Shown here: piece after piece, positions 1-7,273 of the stretch
Position numbering within the stretch: position 1 is the first letter of the stretch
Layout: the number at the start of each line of letters is the position of its first letter
Source of the DNA: JACQBY01 sp041486115
GTDB lineage: Bacteria; Nitrospirota; Nitrospiria; JACQBW01
Direction: 5' to 3'
DNA length: 26,705 bases
Assembly: GCA_041486115.1 (NCBI GenBank)
Contig: JBGPKT010000020.1
Coordinates: 1-26,705, forward strand
Made by a program: the position numbers and the translations under genes
The notes under the pieces: generated by a model
Seen by the model: only the letters and a program-made list of their open reading frames with translations
What the model was told of the DNA's origin: nothing
Databases searched by the model: none

Positions 1-679
1 CAGGATCAATCTTTGAATAAAGGACATGGGCCGTCATCAGGGCATCGAGACGGTTGGCGATTGCATGTTGAAAAGGACGGAGTTCGAAATCAAGAAGCCT
101 CTCAAGGGTATGCTTGACCTGGGGAAGGACTTTATGGGAGTCCGTCGAAGTATCCCCATGCCCGGGAAAATGCTTGGCGCAGGCCATTACGCCGTTGTCT
201 TCCTGGCCCATCATTAGGGCAAGGCCCAGTTTGCTCACGATACCGGGAGTATCGCCGAAGGCCCGGTCGCCGATAATGGGATTTTTTGGATTGCTATGGA
301 TATCAAGGACCGGGGCAAAGTTCACATTGATCCCGACCGCCTTTAATTCTCTGGCGGTGACCTCCCCGACGCTATACCCGAGAGGGGCCGAATCATGCTT
401 TCCGACCGTCGCCATGGCGGGAAAGATGGTAAACTCTTTCGAAAGCCGCGAGACCCTTCCCCCCTCCTGGTCGATCCCTATAAAAAGCGGGGACTGAGGT
501 GAGAGTTTTTGGAGATTACGGGTAAGTTTAACAAGCTGAGGGAGAGATTGAATGTTTCGTTTAAATAAAATAACACCGCCGACTTTATATTTCGTAATCA
601 TCTCGGTCACTGCACGCGAAGGGGTTGTTCCATCAAACCCCACCATCAGAAACTGTCCGATCCTCTCTTTAATATCCAT
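1..679 (-). CDS. nagZ: Beta-N-acetylhexosaminidase, GH3 family (partial, C-terminus off window)
   Basis: About 226 N-terminal codons of a glycoside hydrolase family 3 enzyme, read on the minus strand from an ATG at 679 (MDIKERIGQF). NagZ enzymes remove N-acetylglucosamine from anhydro-muropeptides in the cytoplasm during peptidoglycan recycling. Visible motifs are GIDQEGGRVSRL near residue 75, the FAPVLDI strand, and the NagZ signature KHFPGHGDTSTDSHK near residue 180, whose Asp-His pair is part of the catalytic machinery in this family. There is no signal peptide, consistent with a cytoplasmic enzyme. The gene lies 44 bp after the aminopeptidase gene and is probably co-transcribed with it. 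Its own ribosome site is weak; a 9-codon reading frame (680-709) ends TAA directly against the ATG, so coupled initiation is possible. The rest of the gene lies beyond the left edge. Confidence 0.9.
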   Translation of the reverse strand, partial: MDIKERIGQFLMVGFDGTTPSRAVTEMITKYKVGGVILFKRNIQSLPQLVKLTRNLQKLSPQSPLFIGIDQEGGRVSRLSKEFTIFPAMATVGKHDSAPLGYSVGEVTARELKAVGINVNFAPVLDIHSNPKNPIIGDRAFGDTPGIVSKLGLALMMGQEDNGVMACAKHFPGHGDTSTDSHKVLPQVKHTLERLLDFELRPFQHAIANRLDALMTAHVLYSKIDP

Positions 680-723
680 TTAATAAACCCGTTCCACTTT
701 ATGCTTCATTCCTTACCTGATCT

Positions 724-2223
724 TTACCGGCGGAGCGAATCGATCAGGAACTGAACTAACAGCCTCACCCCGGTACCGGCGTTTCCTTTCGGAATATAGG
801 GACGGTCCGTTTCAAACCATGCTGTACCGGCGATATCGAGGTGAACCCACGGGATATCGTCGATAAACTTGCTTAAAAACGCGGCAGCGGTAATCGTCCC
901 GGCGCTCCGCCCCCCGGTGTTTTTCATATCGGCCACGTCGCTTTTAATCAGTGGATAGAAACTTTCCCAGAGCGGGAGTTCCCAGACTCTTTCCCCCGTC
1001 TTCTCCCCTGCTTTCTTCAACCTCTCTTTCAAATCGTCTGACGTTCCGAGCATCCCGATCGCTTCGCCTCCCAGGGCAATGACGACGGCGCCTGTCAGCG
1101 TCGCCATGTCGATAATCGCTTCCGGCTTATACCGGTGGACATACGTGAGCGCATCGGCCAGAATAAGCCGGCCCTCCGCGTCGGTATTGATCACCTCTAT
1201 CGTCTTGCCCGAAAGGGAAGTTAAGATGTCCCCGGGCTTGATGGCTGTCCCGCTGGGGAGATTTTCGGTGGCGGGAAGTATCCCGACAAGATTGATCGGA
1301 AGTTTCAGTTGAGCCGCTACTTTAATCGTTGAAAGGACAGCGGCCCCTCCCGACATATCCCCTTTCATCTGTTCCATTTTTTCAGCAGGCTTGAGGGAGA
1401 TCCCCCCGGAGTCAAACGTAATTGATTTTCCCACCAGCGCAATCGGTTTTGAATTTTTGACCGGTGTATATTCCAGAATTATAAATTTCGGCGGCTCTTC
1501 GCTCCCTCTAGCCACCCCGAGAAAAGAACCCATTTTCAGCTCTTCCATATCCTGCCGTTCCAGGATGGTCACCTTGACGGGAAACTCATTTCCAATGGAT
1601 TTTGCCTCTTCGGCCAATCGTGAAGGGGTGGCCGCATTCGAAGGCTCATTTCCCAAATCCCTTGCGAGAGAAACCCCCTCTGAAATAATCCTGCCTATTT
1701 CTACCCCTTTTTTCGCCTCCGAAACTTTTTTTTCGTCGTCAGCAATCAGCGTCCATGCCTCAATCTCTTTTACCTCTTCCTCCGATTCCGTTTTATATAA
1801 ATTGAATTCGTAGAGGCCGAGCATGGCCCCTTCGACCATCGACTGGACGCAGTCGCGGAACTTGTCTCTCTTTGAAAGCCCTTCGATCAGAGGGGAAGAA
1901 AACCGTTTTACGCCGAGCTTCCGGATTACCGTCGCACTTTTTCCAAAAGATTCTCTCAGGATATCTAACGTAATTTTTTTTCTCTCTCCGAGTCCTGCCA
2001 GGAGAAGGCGTTTGGCTTTTAGTCCCGCTGGAGAATGGAAGATAAAAACTTCTTTTGCTTTTCCCTTAAATTCGCCGGAATCAAAAATTTCGCTGATTTT
2101 ACCCTTTAAAAGCCTATCGATCGCTTTTAAAGGGGCATCAAACGGTTTTTCTTCAAAAACGGGGACCAAAAGAAGATCCGCCGGTTCCTGTATCCATCTC
2201 CCTTTTTTGACCTTAATATCCAT
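724..2223 (-). CDS. pepA: Leucyl aminopeptidase, peptidase family M17
   Basis: Cytosolic leucine aminopeptidase that removes N-terminal residues from peptides with a two-metal centre. From the preferred ATG at 2223 (MDIKVKKG) the protein has 499 residues, close to the usual ~500. The signature NTDAEGRL is at about 347-354. By correspondence with E. coli PepA the metal ligands are K266, D271, D289, D348 and E350, and the catalytic pair K278 and R352; all are present. The frame is open upstream to 2271, but that start would overlap the end of queE by 28 bp and adds 16 residues unlike the family, while the 2223 start has an AAGAAAGGGA ribosome site about 10 bp upstream. It sits between queE and nagZ in one operon. 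Some PepA proteins also bind DNA; nothing here tests that. Confidence 0.95.
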   Translation of the reverse strand: MDIKVKKGRWIQEPADLLLVPVFEEKPFDAPLKAIDRLLKGKISEIFDSGEFKGKAKEVFIFHSPAGLKAKRLLLAGLGERKKITLDILRESFGKSATVIRKLGVKRFSSPLIEGLSKRDKFRDCVQSMVEGAMLGLYEFNLYKTESEEEVKEIEAWTLIADDEKKVSEAKKGVEIGRIISEGVSLARDLGNEPSNAATPSRLAEEAKSIGNEFPVKVTILERQDMEELKMGSFLGVARGSEEPPKFIILEYTPVKNSKPIALVGKSITFDSGGISLKPAEKMEQMKGDMSGGAAVLSTIKVAAQLKLPINLVGILPATENLPSGTAIKPGDILTSLSGKTIEVINTDAEGRLILADALTYVHRYKPEAIIDMATLTGAVVIALGGEAIGMLGTSDDLKERLKKAGEKTGERVWELPLWESFYPLIKSDVADMKNTGGRSAGTITAAAFLSKFIDDIPWVHLDIAGTAWFETDRPYIPKGNAGTGVRLLVQFLIDSLRR

Positions 2224-2243
2224 CGACCTGTAATTCCCTTTCT

Positions 2244-2873
2244 TTAAACGCCGCGAGTTTGAGGTTCCCAAATTTGTTTATGCAATTGAAGTTGAAACCG
2301 GACTGGCAAACGGTCTTTTAATATCCATTCCGCCATTCCCTGAGGATTCTGCTGGCCGAACACCGGTGAAAAAAGGATCTCCTGCGGAGGCTTCCATTCC
2401 CGGAGGATCTCCTTCGCCCATACATAATCTTCACGGCCGGCAATTACAAATTTAATTTCATCCAGCGGTTTAAGCAATTGGAGGTTATTCCAGATCATTT
2501 TATCCGACATGCCGCTTCCTGGGCATTTGATATCCATCACAATCGTTACCCGGGAATCGACCCGGCTGATATCGATCGCTCCGCTGGTTTCAAGAAGAAC
2601 CCGGAACCCTTTATCCAGGAGGGCCGTCATCAGTCCGAATGCTTCTTCCTGAAGGAGAGGCTCCCCGCCCGTGATCTCGACAAGACGGCAGCCATAAGAT
2701 TCCGCCTGCCGGACGATCTCCTCTAATGACAGTTCTTTTCCATCATGAAAGGCATAGGCCGTATCGCACCACTGGCATCTTAAATGGCATCCGGCAGCCC
2801 GGATAAAGACGCATGGAAGACCGGAAAACGTAGACTCCCCCTGGAGACTGAAAAATATCTCATTGACTTTCAT
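2244..2873 (-). CDS. queE: 7-carboxy-7-deazaguanine synthase, radical SAM
   Basis: A 209-residue radical SAM enzyme of the queuosine/preQ0 pathway that converts 6-carboxy-5,6,7,8-tetrahydropterin to 7-carboxy-7-deazaguanine. The FeS motif is C29-x3-C33-x2-C36 (CHLRCQWC), and the SAM-contacting GGEP is at 69-72. The N-terminus MKVNEIFFSLQGE is characteristic of QueE, whose substrate-binding segment SxQGEG begins there; here the last residue is S. Length fits the short QueE class. No other queuosine gene (queC, queD, queF, tgt) is in the window, so the pathway must be completed elsewhere. The ATG at 2873 has an AAAGGA about 11 bp upstream. It is 15 bp from the chagasin-like gene upstream and followed closely by pepA, indicating a shared transcript. 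Confidence 0.93.
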   Translation of the reverse strand: MKVNEIFFSLQGESTFSGLPCVFIRAAGCHLRCQWCDTAYAFHDGKELSLEEIVRQAESYGCRLVEITGGEPLLQEEAFGLMTALLDKGFRVLLETSGAIDISRVDSRVTIVMDIKCPGSGMSDKMIWNNLQLLKPLDEIKFVIAGREDYVWAKEILREWKPPQEILFSPVFGQQNPQGMAEWILKDRLPVRFQLQLHKQIWEPQTRGV

Positions 2874-2888
2874 GGTAATGGATGTCCT

Positions 2889-3188
2889 TTATTCGACGAT
2901 AATCTGAAAAACCCGGTGCACTTCGCTAACTACCACCCCCATCCGTTTCATAAAATTCAACGGATAGGTTCCCGCTTTCAACGCTTTAAATTCAAAGACA
3001 CGGTTGCCGGCATCCACGGTAGTCGCCATAGTCGTCCGCTGAAAATCGTCGTCGATCAGGCTGAATGCCGAAGGGTCGAATTCCAGATGCCATCGATGGG
3101 CAGTCGTCCGGTCTTCCCATAATCTAACGGTAAATGGATGATTCACCTTCGCATGAATGCTTTTTTTATTTTGATCGATTGCCTGCAC
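2889..3188 (-). CDS. Chagasin-family (I42) cysteine protease inhibitor-like protein, no signal peptide
   Basis: A 99-residue protein resembling the chagasin/ICP family (MEROPS I42), which blocks papain-like cysteine proteases with three loops. The DRTTAHRW segment at 26-33 matches the NPTTGYxW loop, with the usual N-P replaced by D-R. VDAGNRVFEFKAL (58-70) and AGTYPLNFMKRMG (72-84) match the later strands and the position of the RPW loop, which here reads KRM. Loss of several inhibitory-loop residues may mean weaker or changed specificity. The start is GTG at 3188 with GGGAG 5 bp upstream. A good promoter lies only about 40 bp further up, so an N-terminal signal peptide is not available. Most bacterial relatives are exported, so a cytoplasmic version is unusual. 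It is first in the operon with queE, pepA and nagZ. Confidence 0.75.
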   Translation of the reverse strand: MQAIDQNKKSIHAKVNHPFTVRLWEDRTTAHRWHLEFDPSAFSLIDDDFQRTTMATTVDAGNRVFEFKALKAGTYPLNFMKRMGVVVSEVHRVFQIIVE

Positions 3189-3227
3189 GTTTTCTCCCGA
3201 AATAAGGTCATTGAAAATAGCGTTTAA

Positions 3228-3256
3228 AATATAGCCGAAAAGAAAAGAAGGGTCAA
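3228..3256 (-). promoter_or_regulatory. Predicted sigma-70 promoter of the chagasin-queE-pepA-nagZ operon
   Basis: On the minus strand, TTGACC (3251-3256) and TATATT (3228-3233) are separated by exactly 17 bp; each hexamer matches consensus at 5 of 6 positions. Transcription would begin near 3221, leaving a leader of about 32 nt before the GTG at 3188. Seen by eye only. Confidence 0.65.
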
Positions 3257-3286
3257 GTTTTTCAAGGGATTCTGACCGCGCTCACA

Positions 3287-3343
3287 GGATCGGTCGAACC
3301 AAAGACCGGTTCCGACCTGTGGACCGGTCGATCCAAAGACCGG
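3287..3343. repeat. Two tandem copies of a 23-bp palindromic motif (third copy inside the gene at 24732-24754)
   Basis: Copy 1 is 3287-3309 and copy 2 is 3321-3343, giving a 34-bp period. The copies differ at two positions and share the pattern GGAYCGGTCGAWCC followed by AAAGACCGG. Copy 2 contains a hairpin with arms CCGGTC (3324-3329) and GACCGG (3338-3343) around an 8-nt loop. The spacer between the copies is also conserved in the distant third copy, differing there by one substitution and a 1-bp indel. The repeat lies between the patatin-like gene (stop at 3376) and the promoter of the chagasin operon, so it could also act as an RNA structure at the end of the patatin transcript. There is no T-run, so it is not an obvious terminator. 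Confidence 0.85.
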
Positions 3344-3375
3344 AAGACCGGAGAAACCAGGCGGGAGAAAAAGGT

Positions 3376-4290
3376 TCAAGGATTCTTCTGTACCCGCTGC
3401 TTTTGAGCAATCCACGCCTCGATTTTTTTCCTCAATTCAGGCATTATTTTTTGTGCCGATTCTATCCCTGCCCGCATACAGTATTCTTTAAAGTTAAAAT
3501 CGGTCATTCCAACTTCTCCCACGTTCGGCTCGATCAGAATATCGGCCCCCTGGACCTTGTATTTTGAGATTTCATACGACATGATATTGACGGCCTGAAG
3601 GGTAATATCGATAATATTCCCAACATTCTTTTCGGCCACATTTTTTCCGATATTGACCGCAATCACAATATCGGCCCCTTTCTCCCTCGCCACATCGACC
3701 GGAACATTATCAATCACTCCGCCGTCTACCAGAATCATATTCTGGTAGGCCACCGGAGTAAAGATCCCCGGTATCGAACTGCTGGCTCTCACGGCGCGGG
3801 CCACCGGGCCATGATCAAGGACAACCCGCTCCCCGGTCAGAAGATTGGTGGCCACTGCCGCATAGGGTATCGACAGCTCCTCAATTTTAGTCTTTTTGAC
3901 CTTGGTCTGAACGAACTGCTCTAGCCGGTCCCCCTTCACCGGACCCGTCGTAGAGGAAAAGATGGAAAAATCAAAAATATCCTCTTTTTCAAGTTTCAGG
4001 GCGAGAACCTCAAGATCGAAGCTGCTTCGGGTATCGGCATAAATCGCTCCGATCAGGCTCCCCACGCTGGTCCCCACTACCAGGTCAATCGGGATTTTTT
4101 CCTGCTCTAATACTCTGATAACGCCGACGTGGGCAAAACCCCTCGCCGCGCCTCCTCCCAGGACGAGAGCGATTTTTGGAACCGCCTGCACCCCTTCCGG
4201 AACAGGGGGATGGGTGGCGCATCCCTGAATCGAAATCAGAAACACAAGAAAAAGGGCGCCCGGAATAAATCTATACAAAATGACCATCAT
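3376..4290 (-). CDS. Patatin-like phospholipase, predicted lipoprotein
   Basis: Serine-Asp dyad acyl hydrolase of the patatin/RssA group. Numbering from the ATG at 4290 (304 residues), the oxyanion loop GGGAARG is at 45-51, the nucleophile elbow GTSVG at 73-77 (Ser75), and the partner Asp in DGG at 189-191. The N-terminus is a hydrophobic segment ending IQGC, a plausible lipobox with Cys24; residue +2 is Ala, not Asp, which in proteobacteria favours outer-membrane retention. A start two bases-triplets apart is possible because TTG, ATG and ATG occur in a row at 4293-4285; no clear ribosome site separates them. It is monocistronic: the upstream hybrid kinase and downstream chagasin operon are each more than 170 bp away. 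Substrate (phospholipid or other ester) cannot be read from sequence. Confidence 0.9.
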   Translation of the reverse strand: MMVILYRFIPGALFLVFLISIQGCATHPPVPEGVQAVPKIALVLGGGAARGFAHVGVIRVLEQEKIPIDLVVGTSVGSLIGAIYADTRSSFDLEVLALKLEKEDIFDFSIFSSTTGPVKGDRLEQFVQTKVKKTKIEELSIPYAAVATNLLTGERVVLDHGPVARAVRASSSIPGIFTPVAYQNMILVDGGVIDNVPVDVAREKGADIVIAVNIGKNVAEKNVGNIIDITLQAVNIMSYEISKYKVQGADILIEPNVGEVGMTDFNFKEYCMRAGIESAQKIMPELRKKIEAWIAQKQRVQKNP

Positions 4291-4329
4291 CAAAGTCCGT
4301 CGGGTTCATGAAGGGGAGGAAGAAATCTA

Positions 4330-4358
4330 ACATTAGGGGAAACGGCCATGAATTTCAA
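4330..4358 (-). promoter_or_regulatory. Predicted sigma-70 promoter of the patatin-like gene
   Basis: Minus-strand TTGAAA (4353-4358) and TAATGT (4330-4335) with a 17-bp spacer, 5/6 and 4/6 matches. The predicted start of transcription near 4323 leaves a leader of about 33 nt. Confidence 0.5.
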
Positions 4359-4437
4359 GAGCAAAACCGGTATGAGGCAGGGTAACCTCTTCAATCCCGG
4401 GCCTTGATCAACCCTTTCCAGTTGGATAGTGCAGAAC

Positions 4438-4469
4438 TCAAGACCCCCCGGACATGCCTGTGGTCTTGA
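4438..4469 (-). other. Inverted repeat after the hybrid kinase gene (possible weak transcript end)
   Basis: TCAAGACC (4438-4445) and GGTCTTGA (4462-4469) form a perfect 8-bp stem with a 16-nt loop, 4 bp beyond the kinase stop. No T-run follows on either strand, so it is not a standard intrinsic terminator; it may stabilise the mRNA 3' end or be a protein site. The rest of the 4291-4472 gap holds only the patatin promoter. Confidence 0.4.
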
Positions 4470-4472
4470 AAC

Positions 4473-7103
4473 TTATGATTGAAGAACTTGATTTAAGACT
4501 TTACTCAAATCCTGAATCCGATAAGGCTTCGCGACACACCCTTTGAACCCGAATTTCTTAAATTCTGACATGATCGGATCATTCGAATATCCGCTTGAAA
4601 CAATGGCCCTGGTATCGGGATCGTAGGCCAGCATTTCCTGGATTGTCTGTTTACCCCCTTTGCCTCGTGGAATCGTTAAATCCATGATGACCGCCTTGAA
4701 AGGGAGATAATTTCCTTTTGCCTGTCTATACTTTTCAAGGGCCTCTTCCCCTCGAAAAGCAATCTCAACTTCATATCCCAGCTTCTGCAACATTTTTGAA
4801 GCCATCGTCGTTACCAACTCATCATCATCCATCAATAGAATTCTTCCTGAACCCAAAATGATTTCGTCCTTTTGGTCTTCTTCTACGGGAATATTGCCGG
4901 TAACGGCAGGGAGGTAAATGGTGACCGTCGTCCCGAGCCCGACCTTGGACTCTATTGTGATGGCTCCGTCATGATTTTTGACGATCGAATAGGCCATAAA
5001 AAGTCCGAGACCGGATCCCTTTTCTTTCGTGGTGAAAAACGGATCAAATACTTTACTCATCAGGTCCAAGGGGATCCCATTACCATTATCCTTAAAGGAA
5101 ATGGAGACATAGGGACCCGGATGCAAAATAAGGGCTTTGGCATGCTGTTCATTGATCATGACATTTCCCGCTCTAATCACAATTTCGCCACCACCCGGAT
5201 TGGCCTGTTGGGCATTAATAACCAGGTTATGAACAACCTGGGAGATTTGACCTGGATCAATCACTCCCTGCCAGAGATTATCTGGCATATAGAAAGTGGA
5301 TTGAATGTTTGATCCCCTGAGAACAAACCTTGTCGAGTCCTCTACGAGGCGGGTGATCGAAGTGATCGTTCTTCTAGGCGCTCCCCCTTTTGTAAAGGCA
5401 AGGAGCTGGGAGGAGAGGTCTCTGGCCTTTAGAGTGGCTATTTCCGTCTCCTCCAAATATCGGTTAACCGGAGATTCGGCATCCAACTCCGTCTTGGCGA
5501 GAGAAACATTCCCTAAAATAGCCGTTAGGATATTATTAAAATCATGAGCGATCCCTCCAGCAAGCATGCCTAGCGATTCAAGCTTCATCTTTTTTAAGAG
5601 CTCATTCTGTATTTTCTGCTCCTGCGTAATATCCCTGAAAACCAGAACCACCCCTAAAATCTTTCCATCCTTGCTCCTAATCGGAGCCCCGCTGGCGGCT
5701 ATGGACCGGGTGATACCGTCTTTTGACTTTAATATTGTCTGATCGGCGAGTTCTACCGCCTGGCCGGTTGAGATCACTTTGGAAACGGGATTTTCAATAG
5801 CCATTCTGGTGATATTATTAAATACCGGGAACACTTCTGTCAGAGAATTCGCCTCGGCCTCTATTTGACTCCATCCCGTAAGTTTTTCGGCTACGGGATT
5901 CAACAAAGTGACTTTTCCCGCTTGGTTCGTAGTAATGACAGCATCACCTATAGATCGCAGAGTGACCAAAAGCCTTTCTTTTTCAATCATCAGGGAAATT
6001 TCCTGATTTTTTCTCTCCGTCGTATCATAAGCTATCCCTAAAACTCCCGTAATAGACCCTTTTTCATCGCGAAAGGGTTCGACGTGAGTCGTCCAGATTC
6101 GATTGAAAATTTCTAAATCATAGTTCATGGATTCCCCCTGAAGGGCTTTTTGATGCGCCTCCAAGCCAATGTTTCGCAAATCCCACTTTTTCAGGAAGGT
6201 TTTAACGGGCATGCCCAATAAGGTACCCTGGTCGACGGGAATTTCAGCCATGGCGGCGCCGGACGTAGAAGTAATCTTTAACTCCGTGTTCGTTGTCCAA
6301 ATCGATGCCGGCATCTGCTCCAAAGACAGGCGAAGACGGGCTTCGCTCTTTTCAAGGGCATTCCGATAGGTTTCAGATCCCTCCATAATCTTTCGGGAAG
6401 CATAGATTCCAAACGTGAGAAGGAAAAATCCAACTCCAATGATCGTTATTTCCGTAATTTTGGTGATCCGGCGGGAAAGATAACTAATCTTATCGGAAAA
6501 TTCTGTTAATAATTGCGCCATCCGGTCGTTAATTTCTTTTATTTGAGCTTCCTTCTCTTTCTTCTGAACCTTATCCTCCGCATTCTTGATCAAATTTCGA
6601 TGCAATTCATCTCCAAGTGAAGAAAGGGGTGTTGTAAGGTCTGAAACCTGATCCATGATTTGTTTATTCCTCTTAAAAACCTCTAGGTTGCGCACGGATC
6701 CGAAAAACAGCACGAAACGAAATGCGTCTCCCGAGTCATAATCCAATGTATCCATTAACCGAGATACTTTCTTATAATCAAACGTCGGCCGATTCGCCTC
6801 ATCATTTATCTTTTTATAAGTCAGTAAAGGCTCAAGATTGGCCCTGAATTCTTGGTAATCTTTCTCTAAATGACTATCCAGATATTGCTTCAGGGAGAAG
6901 ACAGAGCTTAAATAAAATCCCTTATAATGGCTTTCCATAAGTATTAAAAATCGCAACACCGTATTCGTTTCAAGGGCAATCAGAGAAACAGTGAGATTTA
7001 AAGTGAAGGTAATGAAAAAGAGCCAGATAATTGGGGAGTTTGAAGTGAAACGTCCTTTAGGAGGCTTTGTTGGTCCCATTTCATTTATCAAAAGCAGGCT
7101 CAT
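4473..7103 (-). CDS. Hybrid sensor histidine kinase (2 TM, periplasmic sensor, PAS-PAS-HisKA-HATPase-REC)
   Basis: Membrane sensor kinase of 876 residues from the first start. Layout: transmembrane helix about 25-45; a periplasmic, mostly helical region about 50-215; a second helix about 217-236; PAS domains about 255-365 and 380-495; HisKA with phospho-acceptor H520 in GGIAHDFNNIL; HATPase with N-box NLVINAQQANP (626-636), DNGNGIP (672-678) and GSGLGL (696-701); a C-terminal receiver with acidic DDD (759-761), phospho-Asp D808 and Lys859. This is a phosphorelay kinase, but no output regulator or phosphotransfer protein is nearby. The start is uncertain: ATG at 7103 has no ribosome site, whereas ATG at 7079 (MGPTKPP) lies 1 nt after the stop of a 15-residue leader ORF that has a strong AGGAGG site. 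I favour 7079 by coupled translation, giving 868 residues. The sensed signal is unknown. Confidence 0.93.
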   Translation of the reverse strand: MSLLLINEMGPTKPPKGRFTSNSPIIWLFFITFTLNLTVSLIALETNTVLRFLILMESHYKGFYLSSVFSLKQYLDSHLEKDYQEFRANLEPLLTYKKINDEANRPTFDYKKVSRLMDTLDYDSGDAFRFVLFFGSVRNLEVFKRNKQIMDQVSDLTTPLSSLGDELHRNLIKNAEDKVQKKEKEAQIKEINDRMAQLLTEFSDKISYLSRRITKITEITIIGVGFFLLTFGIYASRKIMEGSETYRNALEKSEARLRLSLEQMPASIWTTNTELKITSTSGAAMAEIPVDQGTLLGMPVKTFLKKWDLRNIGLEAHQKALQGESMNYDLEIFNRIWTTHVEPFRDEKGSITGVLGIAYDTTERKNQEISLMIEKERLLVTLRSIGDAVITTNQAGKVTLLNPVAEKLTGWSQIEAEANSLTEVFPVFNNITRMAIENPVSKVISTGQAVELADQTILKSKDGITRSIAASGAPIRSKDGKILGVVLVFRDITQEQKIQNELLKKMKLESLGMLAGGIAHDFNNILTAILGNVSLAKTELDAESPVNRYLEETEIATLKARDLSSQLLAFTKGGAPRRTITSITRLVEDSTRFVLRGSNIQSTFYMPDNLWQGVIDPGQISQVVHNLVINAQQANPGGGEIVIRAGNVMINEQHAKALILHPGPYVSISFKDNGNGIPLDLMSKVFDPFFTTKEKGSGLGLFMAYSIVKNHDGAITIESKVGLGTTVTIYLPAVTGNIPVEEDQKDEIILGSGRILLMDDDELVTTMASKMLQKLGYEVEIAFRGEEALEKYRQAKGNYLPFKAVIMDLTIPRGKGGKQTIQEMLAYDPDTRAIVSSGYSNDPIMSEFKKFGFKGCVAKPYRIQDLSKVLNQVLQS

Positions 7104-7128
7104 TATTATTAAATTTATTAAGGCACAT
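7081..7128 (-). CDS. Possible 15-residue leader peptide upstream of the hybrid kinase
   Basis: ATG at 7128 is preceded by AGGAGG with a 4-nt gap, the strongest ribosome site in this region. It opens a 15-codon frame (MCLNKFNNNEPAFDK) ending TGA at 7081, a single base before the ATG at 7079 in the kinase frame. This arrangement fits translational coupling. Just upstream is a start-stop frame ATG-CAA-TAG (7137-7145), itself overlapped by GGAGG sequences. The peptide has no run of a single amino acid that would suggest classical attenuation. Its existence as a translated product is inferred only from the ribosome site and spacing. Confidence 0.4.
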   Translation of the reverse strand: MCLNKFNNNEPAFDK

Positions 7129-7198
7129 ACTTCCTCCTATTGCATTCCTCCAACCATCCTTTCGTATTTTATCTGAAATGCCAGCGGTTTTACGAGGA

Positions 7199-7213
7199 CA
7201 AAAGACTCTTTTG
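7199..7213. promoter_or_regulatory. Perfect 15-bp palindrome in the divergent control region (operator candidate)
   Basis: CAAAAGACTCTTTTG has 7-bp arms exactly complementary around one central base. It lies between the divergent hybrid kinase gene and the plus-strand small gene, and its right end overlaps a possible -35 (TTGATC, 7211-7216) of the latter. The symmetry and position suggest a dimeric regulator site. Confidence 0.45.
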
Positions 7214-7238
7214 ATCCCGGACCCACGGATGTGATAAA
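7211..7238 (+). promoter_or_regulatory. Weak predicted promoter of the 79-codon gene
   Basis: TTGATC (7211-7216) and GATAAA (7233-7238) with a 16-bp spacer, each 4/6. It lies about 35 bp before the ATG. The remaining intergenic sequence (7129-7273) shows no other clear element apart from the palindrome and the leader ORF. Confidence 0.35.
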
Positions 7239-7273
7239 TTGAGGTTTTTAACAAACCCTTTTTAAGGAGAACC

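Noticed and set aside
2224..2271. Longer start for pepA at 2271
   Set aside because: It would overlap queE by 28 bp and adds 16 residues not typical of M17, while 2223 has a ribosome site and gives the family length.
3250..3276. GGTCA...TGACC inverted repeat resembling a REP-type element
   Set aside because: Its left part is the -35 box of a well-spaced promoter (3228-3256), and only 5 bp pair, so the promoter explains it better.
3287..3343. CRISPR-like array
   Set aside because: Only two units, an 11-bp conserved spacer and no cas genes; it is a palindromic tandem repeat.
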